64,000 bases of DNA from Pteria penguin (taxonomy: Eukaryota > Mollusca > Bivalvia > Pterioida > Pteriidae): contig CM068589.1 of NCBI GenBank assembly GCA_035048485.1, positions 6,194,224 through 6,258,223 of the forward strand, written 5' to 3'. Position 1 is the stretch's first letter, and each line of letters opens with the position of its first letter. Shown here one piece after another: positions 45,428 through 57,811 of this stretch. The position numbers and the translations under genes are program-made. The notes under the pieces are model-generated. The model did not search any database, was not told where the DNA came from, and saw only the letters and a program-made list of their open reading frames with translations.

Positions 45428-46025
45428 AGGGACATAGTCCGAGACTGGAAATTTTTAGCATGAAAAGGATAAATTACGACAATATCTTATTTTTCCTGTA
45501 TTACATAAATTATAAACTTTGTATTAATTGCAAAATTTAAAACTAAAATGACTCAATGTTTTCGTAGAATAAAAGAAATTGAGTCGAATTAAATTCGGTT
45601 GGTATCAATTCCCCAAATAAGGCGATGCTCCGCCCATAATCATGCGCGTGCGCGGATATTCACTATAGAAAACAACAAAAATGGTTTATTAGGAGGAATA
45701 CGAGCACGAGAAAAGCAAAAGTGTGGTAGAAAATAACTATACACAGACTCAGAGGCCAAAAACATGAAAAGTGTCCAACAAATGTAAGAATCGGGTAAAG
45801 TTCGAGTTTCATTGTCACGTGATTTCCTCTGACCGACCTCATCAATATTCAAGAAGTTGGTGTGGTTAAGTTGCAAATTTAAAACGGGCATATCTCGTTA
45901 ACGACATCGACTTTGGTAACGATACTTTTTACACATCTTAGATAATATACTAGCAATCGATTGGCGTTTAAGAAATCCGTTTACAGTTTTTATACTTTTC
46001 CCGACTTCAATCGGACCATGCTCCT
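45428..46025. mobile_element. ~600-bp MITE flanked by TTAA
   Basis: The left terminus is agggacatagtccga; the right terminus is tcggaccatgctcct, whose reverse complement agrees at 12 of 15 positions. TTAA flanks both ends (45424-45427, 46026-46029). A TTAA target fits piggyBac-type insertion, but I see no transposase, so the class is an inference. Confidence 0.65.
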
Positions 46026-46029
46026 TTAA

Positions 46030-46450
46030 ATGTTTGATCATCTATCTTGTCTTCAAAAATAGATTAATAACTATAGAAGAAGATGATCGAATTTGTGATG
46101 TTATATTTCAGACTTTATTAATAACTCATATGGAGCCATACATTTTCAATGCCCAAGTAATGGCTGTATTTATAGGTCCTATAGTGTACATAGCGTTCGT
46201 GACAAGGACAAAAGGAGGAAATGCCACTGCTGTAGACAACCAGGTATGTATTCAATGACCAATGTTGTGGGTAATTAAGAATCATGTCTCACGAATTTGA
46301 TCCCTGAACCGTTTAAGATATTTTATGGTAGTGACAAAAGTGATTCTAACTTTAAAATGAAAGTGCATTATTGAATATAACATATGGACTGTTGGCAGCA
46401 TTTCAATTTCGTTTATCTGTCAATAAAAATCAGTTTTAAAATTTTGAATC
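46030..46450. other. no gene recognised
   Basis: A 74-codon plus frame (46034-46258) ends near a donor-like CAG|GTATGT but has no recognisable domain. It is not supported as an exon. Confidence 0.45.
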
Positions 46451-49400
46451 GTTTTAACTCGGGTACAAAGTTTATGTGCTTGATAACTCGCGTATAAAGT
46501 ACATGTGCTTGATAACTCGGGTATAAAGTTAATGTCCGTGATAACTCGGGTATATAGTACATGTGCTTGATAACTCGGGTATAAAGTGCATGTGCTTGAT
46601 AACTCGGGCATATAGTTAATGTGCGTGATAACTCGGGTATAAAGTATATGTGCATGATAACTCGGGTATAAAGTGCAAGTGCTTGATAACTCGGGTATAA
46701 GTTAATGTGGTTGATAACTCGGGTATAAAGTCAATGTGCATGATAACTCGGGTATAAAGTGCATGTGTTTGATAACTCCGGTATAAAGTGTATCTGCTTG
46801 ATAACTCGGGTATAAAGTTTATTTGCGTGATAACTCGGGTATAAAGTGCATGTGCTTGATAACTCGGGTATAAAGTGCATGTGCTTGATAACTCAGGTAC
46901 AAAGTGCATGTGCTTAATAACTCGGGTATAAAGTTTATGTGCGTGATAACTCGGGTATAAAGTGCATATGTTTGATAACTCGGGTATAAAATGCACGTGC
47001 TTGACAATTCGGGTATAAAGTGCATGTGCTCGATAACTCGGGTATAAAGTTTATGTGCGTGATAACTCCGGTATAAGGTGCATGTGTTTGATAACTCGGG
47101 TATAAAGTGCACGTGCTTGATAACTCGGGTATAAAGTGCATGTGCTTGATAACTCGGTTAAAAAGTTTATTTGCGTGATAACTCGGGTATAAAGTGCATA
47201 TGCTTGATAACTCGGGTATAAAGTTTATTTGCGCAATAACTCCGGTATAAAGTGCATGTGCTTGATAACTCGGATATAAAGTGCATGTGCTTGATAACTC
47301 AGGTATAAAGTGCATGTGCTTTAATAACTCGGGTATAAAGTTTATGTGCGTTATAACTCGGGTATAAATTGCATGTGTTTGATAACTCGGGTATAAAGTG
47401 CACGTGCTTGATAACTCGGGTATAAAGTGCATGTGCTTGATAACTCGGGTATAAAGTTTATGTGCGTGATAACTCGGGTATGAGGTGCATGTGTTTGATA
47501 ACTCGGGTATAAAGTATATGTGCATGATAACTCGGGTATAAAGTGCACGTGCTTGATAACTCGAGTATAACGTTTATGTGCGTGATAACTCGGGTATAAA
47601 GTGTATGTGCTTGATAACTCGGGTATAAAAATTATTTCCTTGATAACTCGGGTATAAAGTGCATATGCTTGATAACTCGGGTATAAAGTGCATGTGCTTG
47701 ATAACTCAGGTATAAAGTACATGTGCTTAATAACTCGGGTACAGAGTTTATTTGCGTAATAACTCGGGTATAAAGTGTATGTGCTTGATAACTCGGGTAT
47801 AAAGTGCACGTGCTTGATAACTCAGGTATAAAGTGCATGTGCTTAATAACTCGGGTATAAAGTTTCTTTGCGTGATAATTCGGGTATAAAGTGCATATGC
47901 TTGATAACTCGGGTATAAAGTTTATTTGCATGATAACTCGGGTATAAAGTGCATGTGCTTGATAACTCGGGTATAACGTGCATGTGCTTGATAACTCAGG
48001 TATAAAGTGCATGTGCTTAATAACTCAAGTATAAAGTTTATGTGCGTGATAACTCGGGAATAAAGTGCATGTGCTTGATAACTCGGGTATAAAGTATTTT
48101 TGCGTAATAACTCGGGTATAAAGTTTATCTGCGTGATAACTCTGGTATAAAGTTAATGTGCTTGATAACTCGGGTATACAGTACATGTGCGTGATAACTC
48201 GGGTATAACGTTTATGTGCATGATAACTCGAGTATAACGTGCATGTGCTTGATAACTCAGGTATAAAATGCGTGTGCTTAATAACTCGGGTATAAATGTT
48301 ATGTGCGTGGTAACTCTGGTATAAAGTGCATGTGTTTGATAACTCGGGTATAAAGTGTATATGCTTGATAACTCGGGTATAAAAGTTATGTGCTTGATAA
48401 CTAGTGTATAAAGTGTATGTGCTTGATAACTCAGGTATAAAGTGCACGTGCTTAATAACTCGGGTATAAAGTTTATTTCCTTGATAACTCGGGTATAAAA
48501 GTGTATGAGCTTGATAACTCGGGTATAAAGTTTATTTGCATGATAACTCGGGTATAAAGTGCATGTGCTTGATAACTCGGGTATAAAAGGCATGTGCTTG
48601 ATAACTCGGGTATAAAGTGCATGTGCTTAATAGCTTGGGTATAAAGTTTATGTGCGTGATAACTCGGGTATAAGTTGCATGTGTTTAATAACTCGGTTAT
48701 AAAGTGCACGTGCTTGATAACTCGGGTATAAAGTGCATGTGCTTGATAACTCGCTTATAAAGTTTATTTGTGTGATAACTCGGGTATAAAGTGCACATGC
48801 TTGATAACTCGGGTATAAAGTTTATTTGCGTGATAACTCGGTTATAAAGTGCATGTGCTTGATAACTCAGGTATAAAGTGCATGTGCTTGATAACTCAGG
48901 TATAAAGTGCATGTGCTGAATAACTCGGGTATAAAGTTTATGTGCGTGATAACTCGGGTATAAGGTGCATGTGTTTGATAACTCGGGTATAAAGTGCACG
49001 TGCTTGATAACTCGGATATAAAGTGCATGTGCTTGATAACTCGGGTATAAAGTGCACGTGCTTGATAACTCGGATATAAAGTGCATGTGCTTGATAACTC
49101 GGGTATAAAGTGCATGTGTTTGATAACTCGGGTATAAAGTATATGTGCGTAATAACTCGGTTATAAAGTTTATGTGCGTGATAACTCGGGTATAAATTTA
49201 ATGTGCTTGATAACTCGGGTATAAAGTATATGTGTGTGATAACTCGGGTATAACGTTTATGTGCGTGATAACTCGGGTATAAAGTGCATGTGCTTGATAA
49301 CTCGTGTATAAAGTGCATGTGCGTGATAACTCGGGTATGAGGTGCATGTGTTTGATAACTCGGGTATAAAGTATATGTGGATGATAACTCGGGTATAAAG

Positions 49401-52400
49401 TGCACGTTCTTGATAATTCGGGTATAAAGTATATGTGGGTGATTACTCGGGTATAAAGTTAATATGCTTGATAACTCGGGTGTAAAGTTAATATGCGTGA
49501 TAACTCGGGTATAAGGTATATGTGCGTTATAACTCGGGTATAAAGTGCATGTGTTTGATAACTCGGGTATAAAGTATATGTGCGTAATAAGTCGGGTATA
49601 AAGTTTATGTGCGTGATAACTCGGGTATAAAGTTAATGTGCTTGATAACTCGGGTATAAAGTATATGTGCGTGATAACTCGGGTATAAAGTTTATGTGCG
49701 TGATAACTCGGGTATAAAGTGCATGTGTTTGATAACTCGGGTATAAAGTGTATGTGCTTGATAACTCGGGTATAAGGTTTATTTGCGTGATAACTCGGGT
49801 ATAAAATGCATGTGATTGATAACTCGGGTATAAAGTGCATGTGCTTAATAAGTCGGGTATAAAGTACCTGTGCTTAATAAGTCGGGTATAAAGTGCATGT
49901 GCTTCATAACTCGGGTATAAGTGTTATGTGCGTGATAACTCGGGTATAAAGTGCATGTGTTTGATAACTCGGGTATAAAGTGTATATGCTTGATAACTCG
50001 GGTATAAAGTTTATTTGCTTGATAACTCGGGTATAAAGTGTATGTGCTTGATAACTCGTGTATAAAGTGTATGTTCTTGATAACTCAGGTATAAAGTGCA
50101 TGTGCTTAATAACTCGGGTATAAAGTTTATTTGCGTGATAACTCGCGTATAAAGTGTATGTGCTTGATAACTCGGGTGTAAAGTTTATGTGCGTGATAAC
50201 TCGGGTATAAACTGCATGTGCTTGATAACTCGGGTATAAAGTGCATGTGCTTGATAACTCGGGTATAAAGTGCATGTGCTTGATAACTCGGGTATAAAGT
50301 GCATGTGCTTGATAACTCGAGTATAAAGTGCATGTGCTTAATAACTCGGGTATAAAGTTTATGTGCGTGATAATTCGGGTATAAGGTGCATGTGTTTGAT
50401 AACTCGGGTATAAAGTGCACGTGCTTGATAACTCGGGTATAAAGTGCATGTGCTTGATAACTCGGTTATAAAGTTTTTTGTGTGATAACTTCGGTATAAA
50501 GTGCATATGCTTGATAACTCGGGTATAAAGTGCATGTGCTTGATAACTCGGGTATAAAGTGCATGTGCTTGATAACTCAGGTATAAAGTGCATGTGCTGA
50601 ATAACTCGGGTATAAAGTTTATGTGCGTGATAACTCGGGTATAAGGTGCATGTGTTTGATAACTCGGGTATAAATTGCACGTGCTTGATAACTCGGGTAT
50701 AAAGTTTATTTGCGTGATAACTCGGGTATAAAGTGTATTTTCTTGATAACTCGGGTATAAAGTTTATTTGCGTGATAACTCGGGTATAAAGTGCATGTGC
50801 TTGATAACTCGGTTATAAAGTTTATTTGTGTGATACCTTCGGTATAAAGTGCATATGCTTGATAACTCGGGTATAAAGTGCATGTGCTTGATAAGTCGGG
50901 TATAAAGTGCATGTGCTTGATAACTCTGGTATAAAGTGCATGTGCTTAATAACTCGGGTATAAAGTTTATGTGCGTGATAACTCTGGTATAAGGTGCATG
51001 TGTTTGATAACTCGGGTATAAAGTGCACGTGCTTGATAACTCGGGTATAAAGTGCATGTGCTTGATAACTCGGTTATAAAGTTTATTTGTGTGATAACTT
51101 CGGTATAAAGTGCATATGCTTGATAACTCGGGTATAAAGTGCATGTGCTTGATAACTCGGGTATAAAGTGCATGTGCTTGATAACTCAGGTTTAAAGTGC
51201 ATGTGCTGAATAACTCGGGTATAAAGTTTATTTACGTGATAACTCGGGTATAAGGTGCATGTGTTTGAGAACTCGGGTATAAATTGCACGTGCTTGATAA
51301 CTCCGGTATAAAGTTTATTTGCGTGATAACTCGGGTATAAAGTGTATATGCTTGATAAATTGGGTATAAATTGCATTTGTTTGATAACTCGAGTATAAAG
51401 TGCACGTGCTTGATAACTCTGGTATAAAGTGCATGTGCTTGATAACTCGGGTATAAAGTTTATATGCGTGATAACTCGGGTATGAGGTGCATGTGTTTGA
51501 TAACTCGGGTATAAAGTATATGTGCATGATAATTCGGGTATAAAGTGCACGTTCTTGATAACTCGAGTATAAAGTATATGTGCGTGATTACTCGGGAATA
51601 AAGTTAATATGCGTGATAACTCGGGTATAATGTATATGTGCGTTATAACTCGGGTATAAAGTGCATGTGCTTGATAACTCGGGTATAAAGTGCATGTGTT
51701 TGATAACTCGTGTATAAAGTGTATGTTCTTGATAACTCAGGTATAAAGTGCATGTGCTTAATAACTCGGGTATAAAGTTTATTTGCGTGATAACTCGGGT
51801 ATAAAGTGTATGTGCTTGATAACTCGGGTATAAAGTTTATTTGCGTGATAATTCGGGTATAAACTGCATGTGCTTGATAACTCGGGTATAAAGTGCATGT
51901 GCTTGATAACTCGGGTATAAAGTGCATGTGCTTGATAACTCGGGTATAAAGTGCATGTGCTTAATAACTCGGGTAAAAAGTTTATGTGCGTGATAACTCG
52001 GGTATAAGGTGCATGTGTTTGATAACTCGGGTATAAAGTGCACGTGCTTGATAACTCGGGTATAAAGTGCATGTGCTTGATAACTCGGTTATAAAGTTTA
52101 TTTGTGTGATAACTTCGGTATAAAGTGCATATGCTTGATAACTCAGGTATAAAGTGCATGTGCTTGTTAACTCGGGTATAAAGTGCATGTGCTTGATAAC
52201 TCGGGTATAAAGTGCATGTGCTTAATAACTCGGGTATAAAGTTTATGCGCGTGATAACTCGGGTTTAAGGTGCATGTGTTTGATAACTCGGGTATAAAGT
52301 GCACGTGCTTGATAACTCGGGTATAAAGTGCATGTGCTTGATAACTCGGTTATAAAGTTTATTTGTGTGATAACTTCGGTATAAAGTGCATATGCTTGAT

Positions 52401-53998
52401 AACTCGGGTATAAAGTGCATGTGCTTGATAACTCGGGTATAAAGTGCATGTGCTTGATAACTCAGGTATAAAGTGCATGTGCTTGATAACTCGGGTATAA
52501 AGTTTATATGCGTGATAACTCGGGTATGAGGTGCATGTGTTTGATAACTCGGGTATAAAGTATATGTGCATGATAATTCGGGTATAAAGTGCACGTTCTT
52601 GATAACTCGGGTATAAAGTATATGTGCGTGATTACTCGGGTATAAAGTTAATATTCGTGATAACTCGGGTATAATGTATATGTGCGTTATAACTCGGGTA
52701 TAAAGTGCATGTGCTTGATAACTCGGGTATAAAGTGCATGTGTTTGATAACTCGGGTATAAAGTATATGTGCGAAATAACTCGGGTATAAAGTTTATGTG
52801 CGAGATAACTCGGGTATAAAGTTAATGTGCTTGATAACTCGGGTATAAAATATATGTGCGTGATAAATCGGGTACAACGTTTATGTGCGTGAGAACTCGG
52901 GTATAAAGTTTATGTGCGTGATAACTCGGGTATAAGGTGCATGTGTTTGATAACTCGGGTATAAAGTATATGTGCATGATAACTCGGGTATAAAGTGCAC
53001 GTTCTTGATAATTTGGGTATAAAGTATATGTGCGTGATTACTCGGGTATAAAGTTAATATGCTTGATAACTCGGGTATAAAGTTAATGTGCGTGATAACT
53101 CGGGTATAAGGTATATATGCGTTATAACTCGGGTATAAAGTGCATGTGCTTGATAACTCGGGTATAAAATGCATGTGTTTGATAACTCGAGTATAAAGTA
53201 TATGTGCGTAATAACTCAGGTATAAAGTTTATTCGCGTGATAACTCGGGTATAAAGTTAATGTGCTCGATAACTCGGATATAAAGTATATGTGCGTGATA
53301 ACTCGGGTATAAAGTTTATGTGCGTGATAACTCGGGTATAAAGTGCTTGTGTTTGATAACTCGGGTGTAAAGTGTATGTGCTTGATAACTCGGGTATAAG
53401 GTTTATTTGCGTGATAACTCGGGTATAAAATGCATGTGCTTGATAACTCGGGTATAAAGTGTATGTGCTTGATAACTCAGGTATAAAGTGCATGTGCTTA
53501 ATAAGTCGGGTATAAAGTTTATGTGCGTGATAACTCGGGTATAAAGTACATGTGCTTGATAACTCAGGTATAAAGTGCATGTGCTTAATAACCCGGGTAT
53601 AAAGTTTATGTGCGTGATAACTCGGGTATAAAGTGCATGTGCTTGATAACTCGGGTATAAAGTGCACGTGCTTGATAACTCGGGTATAAAGTGCATGTGC
53701 TTGATAACTCGGGTATAAAGTGCATGTGCGTGAAAACTCGGGTATAAGGTTTATGTGTTTGATAACTCGGGTATAAATTGCACGTGCTTGATAACTCGGG
53801 TATAAAGTGCATGTGCTTGATAACTCGGGTATAAAGTTTATGTGCGTGAAAACTCGGGTATAAGGTGCATGTGTTTGATAACTCGGGTATAAAGTGCACG
53901 TGTTTGATAACTCGGGTATAAAGTGCATGTGCGTGATAACTCGGGTATAAAGTGCACGTTCTTGATAACTTTGGTATAAAGTTTGTGCGCATGATAAG
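46451..53998. repeat. 7.5-kb satellite, ~260 copies of a 29-bp unit, with higher-order structure
   Basis: The unit is 'gataactcgggtataaagtg' plus 'catgtgctt' (29 bp). Main variant ends are gtgcatgtgctt, gtttatgtgcgt, gtgcacgtgctt and gtgcatgtgttt, in patterned order. A marker monomer with ttcggtataaagtgcatatg recurs at about 50483, 50832, 51093, 52108 and 52369. Spacings of 261 (9 units) and 1015 bp (35 units) show higher-order repeats and block duplication. The array lies between the two dermatopontin genes. Minus-strand frames of up to 300 codons are translations of the array. Confidence 0.98.
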
Positions 53999-54056
53999 TT
54001 GATCCCACACTGATAACTGTAACAGGAGTTTAGTCAATGTATTTGACTTCATATCT

Positions 54057-54545
54057 ATTTCTCATTTATTTATTTATTGATTTATTTATTTGTCTAAATA
54101 ACAATACATACATGAAGACCAATACCAATACAGGAAACCATGTATAGATTATTGTAATATTCATTGTAATATTGAAGCATACTGACACATGTACAAAACA
54201 CAAATCACACATATCCTACAATATCTGTCAGTATCATACATGTTAAATCATTGGCTTCCCAACAGTGCATAACGAATAATCTATACCGATAAAATAGGAA
54301 AATGTTGCAATTTAACGAGTATATTAAATTCACTTCTCTGTCCTTTCCAGAAAGTATAAATATATTATTATTGGATGAAAGCTGCAAGATGTGATTTCCA
54401 CCTCTGGGGAGCCAATCGATAATTAAATTCCACAGATTAAAAAAAAATGTGAATTTAAAAAAATAAATGTAAAATAGTTTCTTGTTCACTTTTACAAAAT
54501 GAACAACTAGAATTGTCATTTTAAATTTTCTCATTTTTCATTGTT
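54057..54545 (-). mobile_element. 5'-truncated L1/Tx1-type LINE end
   Basis: The minus strand starting at about 54545 reads NDNSSCSFCKSEQETILHLF, a Cys-x2-Cys...His knuckle typical of L1/Tx1-class ORF2 C-termini. It continues FNLWNLIIDWL and a decayed 'NIFLFYRYR' region, and ends in (AAAT)n at 54060-54095. Only the last ~490 bp are present. It sits at the gene-B side of the 29-bp satellite. Confidence 0.65.
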
Positions 54546-54743
54546 ATCTATTTAATTCTTCATTTTATGGAATAATAGAGCACATGTAGTCAAGTCATAC
54601 ATGTAATTTGTCAGATCAGTCATTATACAGTCTGTCAGACTAATAAAGTAATTGATTTTTATCTAAAATGAAGAATTTTGTCATAAAACTGTTAATGCAA
54701 GACGGAAACAGAAGAACATTTGTCCCTTTCCTTGCAATAACGT

Positions 54744-54789
54744 TTAACATCTTTTCATGAGGCAGTTCGTAAATCCCCAGCGTCTGTCC
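54744..54789 (-). CDS. dermatopontin B terminal exon
   Basis: 46 bp after ctcttttgcag|GG, giving EDRRWGFTNCLMKRC and TAA. Only 672 bp separate it from exon 3, which confirms the gene structure that is then transferred to copy A. Confidence 0.92.
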
Positions 54790-56985
54790 CTGCAAAAGAG
54801 AATGTACAATTCACAGAAAACGATGAGTATGAATACGAATTAATTCCTGTATGTGTGAATATGCACTTGCATAACCCTGAACCAAATTCATTTCAGCTAT
54901 TAGTATATCATGTTGACCATGTATTAAATGTGAGAGAGAAGTCTACATATCTAGAAATGACTTACAAACCTCGCTGATTTCTTTTATATAACTTGATATC
55001 TCTGTGTTACAGTCACGACTCCAAACTTTATGCAAAACTGGGTATTCTGTTTACCTGAATGCACTAATTGGTTAATATTATTTCCTCCAAGTTGTCACCG
55101 GAATATCGTGTTTTCACACATAACGTATGAAAAAGTACTATGTCATTGGTGTACTCACGACAACCAATACTGATCAATGCATGGTCCTGTACTACCGAAA
55201 ATCGGAGGTAATTTCAGGAAGAGAAATTTTCTCCCGTTTAGAAAGAATGCCGGATGAATTTTGACACGAATATTTCAAGAATGAACACATGAGAGCATGA
55301 GATGAATTATGGAATAGCCCATTGCTGAAGGGCCACAGCCACATAAATCAGGACAATGGATGTAATGTAAAATATCAGTACTGAGTAAATGATCAGTACA
55401 GGGTGGCACTTCACATGGACTACACTACTGTAAAGTTACAAAATCGTCAATAATTACTTACTCATAATGATTATGATGATAACTAATCACCCCATGTAAC
55501 ATCCGGGCTATAGATACACCATAATGCACAGGCGCATCCCAGTTATTTATGTATCCAGATTGCTGACACTCATATACACACATATCTTAAACATAAAAAT
55601 GTAATCAATACATTTATGGAAAAGAAAACGTATACAGAAACCTTTCATTCTTTATGCCTATTTAAATACGACAACGCTAGAGAAGGGTATTGCCATTATA
55701 TTCTGCTGAAAATATAAAAGTAAGTACCTGCCAATGTTTGACAACTATTCATTACATTACTACATCACCTACACGTTTTAAATAATACCGTTGTGTCATA
55801 ATCTATGACTGTACAAACTAATCATCTTAACTTTTTGACTATACTCAATTTGACATAATATGTACATATACAAACATTTGTTCACGTGCATTTCCGACGC
55901 CGCAATTTCAATTAAACAACATTTCGTACCGTGAATATGATAATTTGACTGCGTGTTCTTAAAAAAGATCGATACTCATATGTATAAGAGAAGTTTTATG
56001 CACATGCAGAGAATATAAGAATAAACACATAAATATACATTACAAAAAATCTACTGAAGTTGTGGTACATACTTATGTCCATTGAAATCGCATTAGTCAT
56101 TCAATTGAAGTTATCAACCTATCTACGAGGCCATGTTCCCATGATATACCAAGAAAGTTACTCTTCACTCATCTACTTTAAACACCACGGAATCTATGTA
56201 AATTACTAGTACTTTCCCTTAAAATCAGTTTCCTATATTAAAGAAAATTCAATTGTTCAAAACAGAAAAAAAAACTGTGTAAACCACTTAGAATATAGTC
56301 ATACAGTAAGTTGTTTCTTGTTTGTTTGGGTTTTTTTTGGGGGGGGGTTGTTTGTTTGTTTGTTTGTGTTTTTTTTTAGGGGTTTTTTTTATTGTTTGCT
56401 TTTTTTTTAAGGTGGGAAGGAGGGGGGGGGGAGGCGTTGAACTGACCTGGTAGTGTACAGCAGCGGAATTTCATCCTCCGGTCTTCGTAACGATTATTAT
56501 GCACACTGTGAAATCCATTGATGTAGCCATTATTTGGGCATCGGAAATTTACTTCTTGATCCCAATAATTTACATAATCTGTGATTTAGAAGTAAATCAA
56601 CCATTGTATACACTTTCACCACATCTAAATGATAAATTCATAATGCAAAATGGAACACCTAGGTTCATTTGACTAAATGGCAATAATAAAAGTAGATCAT
56701 GTTTACATATTTTATAATAACACAATATAGCACAATTTACCATTCTTTGACATTACCTGACCATGAACAGGATATCTGTAAGTAGGCAGAATGTTCTAGA
56801 TAACTACACTGGAAGTCGAAAACACGGTCTTCTGGTCCATTATCATGTTGAGATTTCCAGTTCGATATTGTGTGAGTATCCGGACATTGGAAGTTCACCG
56901 GTTGGTCGTAAGAATTCACCCATCCATGGACCACTGGCAACAATATAACGGCAATCAACAGTCTCTTGTAATACAGTTTGAACAT
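54744..56985 (-). CDS. dermatopontin-like secreted protein, copy B (4 coding exons, 2.2 kb)
   Basis: Coding exons on the minus strand: 56985-56757, 56578-56447, 55585-55462 and 54789-54744. They total 531 nt, or 176 aa, in frame with standard borders (phases 1, 1, 2). A signal peptide (MFKLYYKRLLIAVILLPVVH, then G) leads to three repeats beginning GWVNSYDQPVNFQCP, DYVNYWDQEVNFRCP and GYINNWDAPVHYGVS. The end is EDRRWGFTNCLMKRC, then TAA. The predicted role is a small Cys-linked extracellular matrix or shell-matrix-type protein. The third repeat lacks the Cys found in repeats 1 and 2, as in copy A. Introns are 178, 861 and 672 bp, against 2980, 188 and 14,219 bp in copy A. Copy A lies downstream in the same orientation, so the pair is a tandem duplication. 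The acceptor ttgttttcag ending at 56994 implies a non-coding first exon further upstream. Confidence 0.88.
55462..55585 (-). CDS. dermatopontin B exon 3 (repeat 3)
   Basis: 124 bp between tgtttaag|AT and TATGA|GTAAGTAA. It encodes MCVYECQQSGYINNWDAPVH then YGVSIARMLHG and ISYHHNHYE. The Cys found before the YHDD motif of copy A (NCYHDD) is Ser here (ISYHHN), a difference that could change disulfide pairing between the paralogues. Confidence 0.9.
56447..56578 (-). CDS. dermatopontin B exon 2 (repeat 2)
   Basis: 132 bp between aaatcacag|AT and CCA G|GTCAGT. It encodes DYVNYWDQEVNFRCPNNGYI then NGFHSVHNNRYEDRRMKFRC. A T/G-rich tract lies just inside the downstream intron (56325-56430). Confidence 0.92.
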
Positions 56986-56993
56986 TACGCAAG
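56757..56993 (-). CDS. dermatopontin B exon with start codon and repeat 1
   Basis: An acceptor ending at 56994, an 8-nt leader, and ATG at 56985. Coding runs to TGG TCA G|GTAATG (donor at 56756). The repeat holds ISNWKSQHDNGPEDRVFDFQ. Reading through the donor would give a short VKEW tail and a stop, so splicing is required for a full protein. Confidence 0.9.
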
Positions 56994-57257
56994 CTGAAAA
57001 CAAGATTATTAAATAATAATCCGGAGAAAATGATAAAGTAATGTTTCAATTAACTGTTCAATTTCTAGACAGTGCCAATGGGGATTACATGTACTTGATT
57101 AATGTCGATCATTTTCCCCAGATCCTCAGAATTCCTCTGCCATTATGCAGTGGCTATAATCATATAGGTTTTTTTTACATTGAAATTCAAAAATAAGCAA
57201 ACATAAATTTACAATTCTTCCGTATTTTACATCATACAACAAAATCAATATAACTAT

Positions 57258-57811
<554 letters not shown>

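Noticed and set aside
45142..46258. Two plus-strand frames (83 and 74 codons), one next to a donor-like GTATGT
   Set aside because: No family resemblance. The second overlaps the end of a TTAA-flanked MITE. Isolated donor-like words are common in AT-rich DNA.
48938..49840. 300-codon minus-strand open frame and dozens of similar frames from 46.4 to 54.0 kb
   Set aside because: They are translations of the 29-bp satellite. All three minus frames are open for the same reason, there is no codon bias, and there is no start or splice context.
56737..56757. Extension of the dermatopontin B first exon to a stop (VKEW tail)
   Set aside because: The bases after TCA G are a consensus donor, and the next exon continues the domain in phase. 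The tail is intron.
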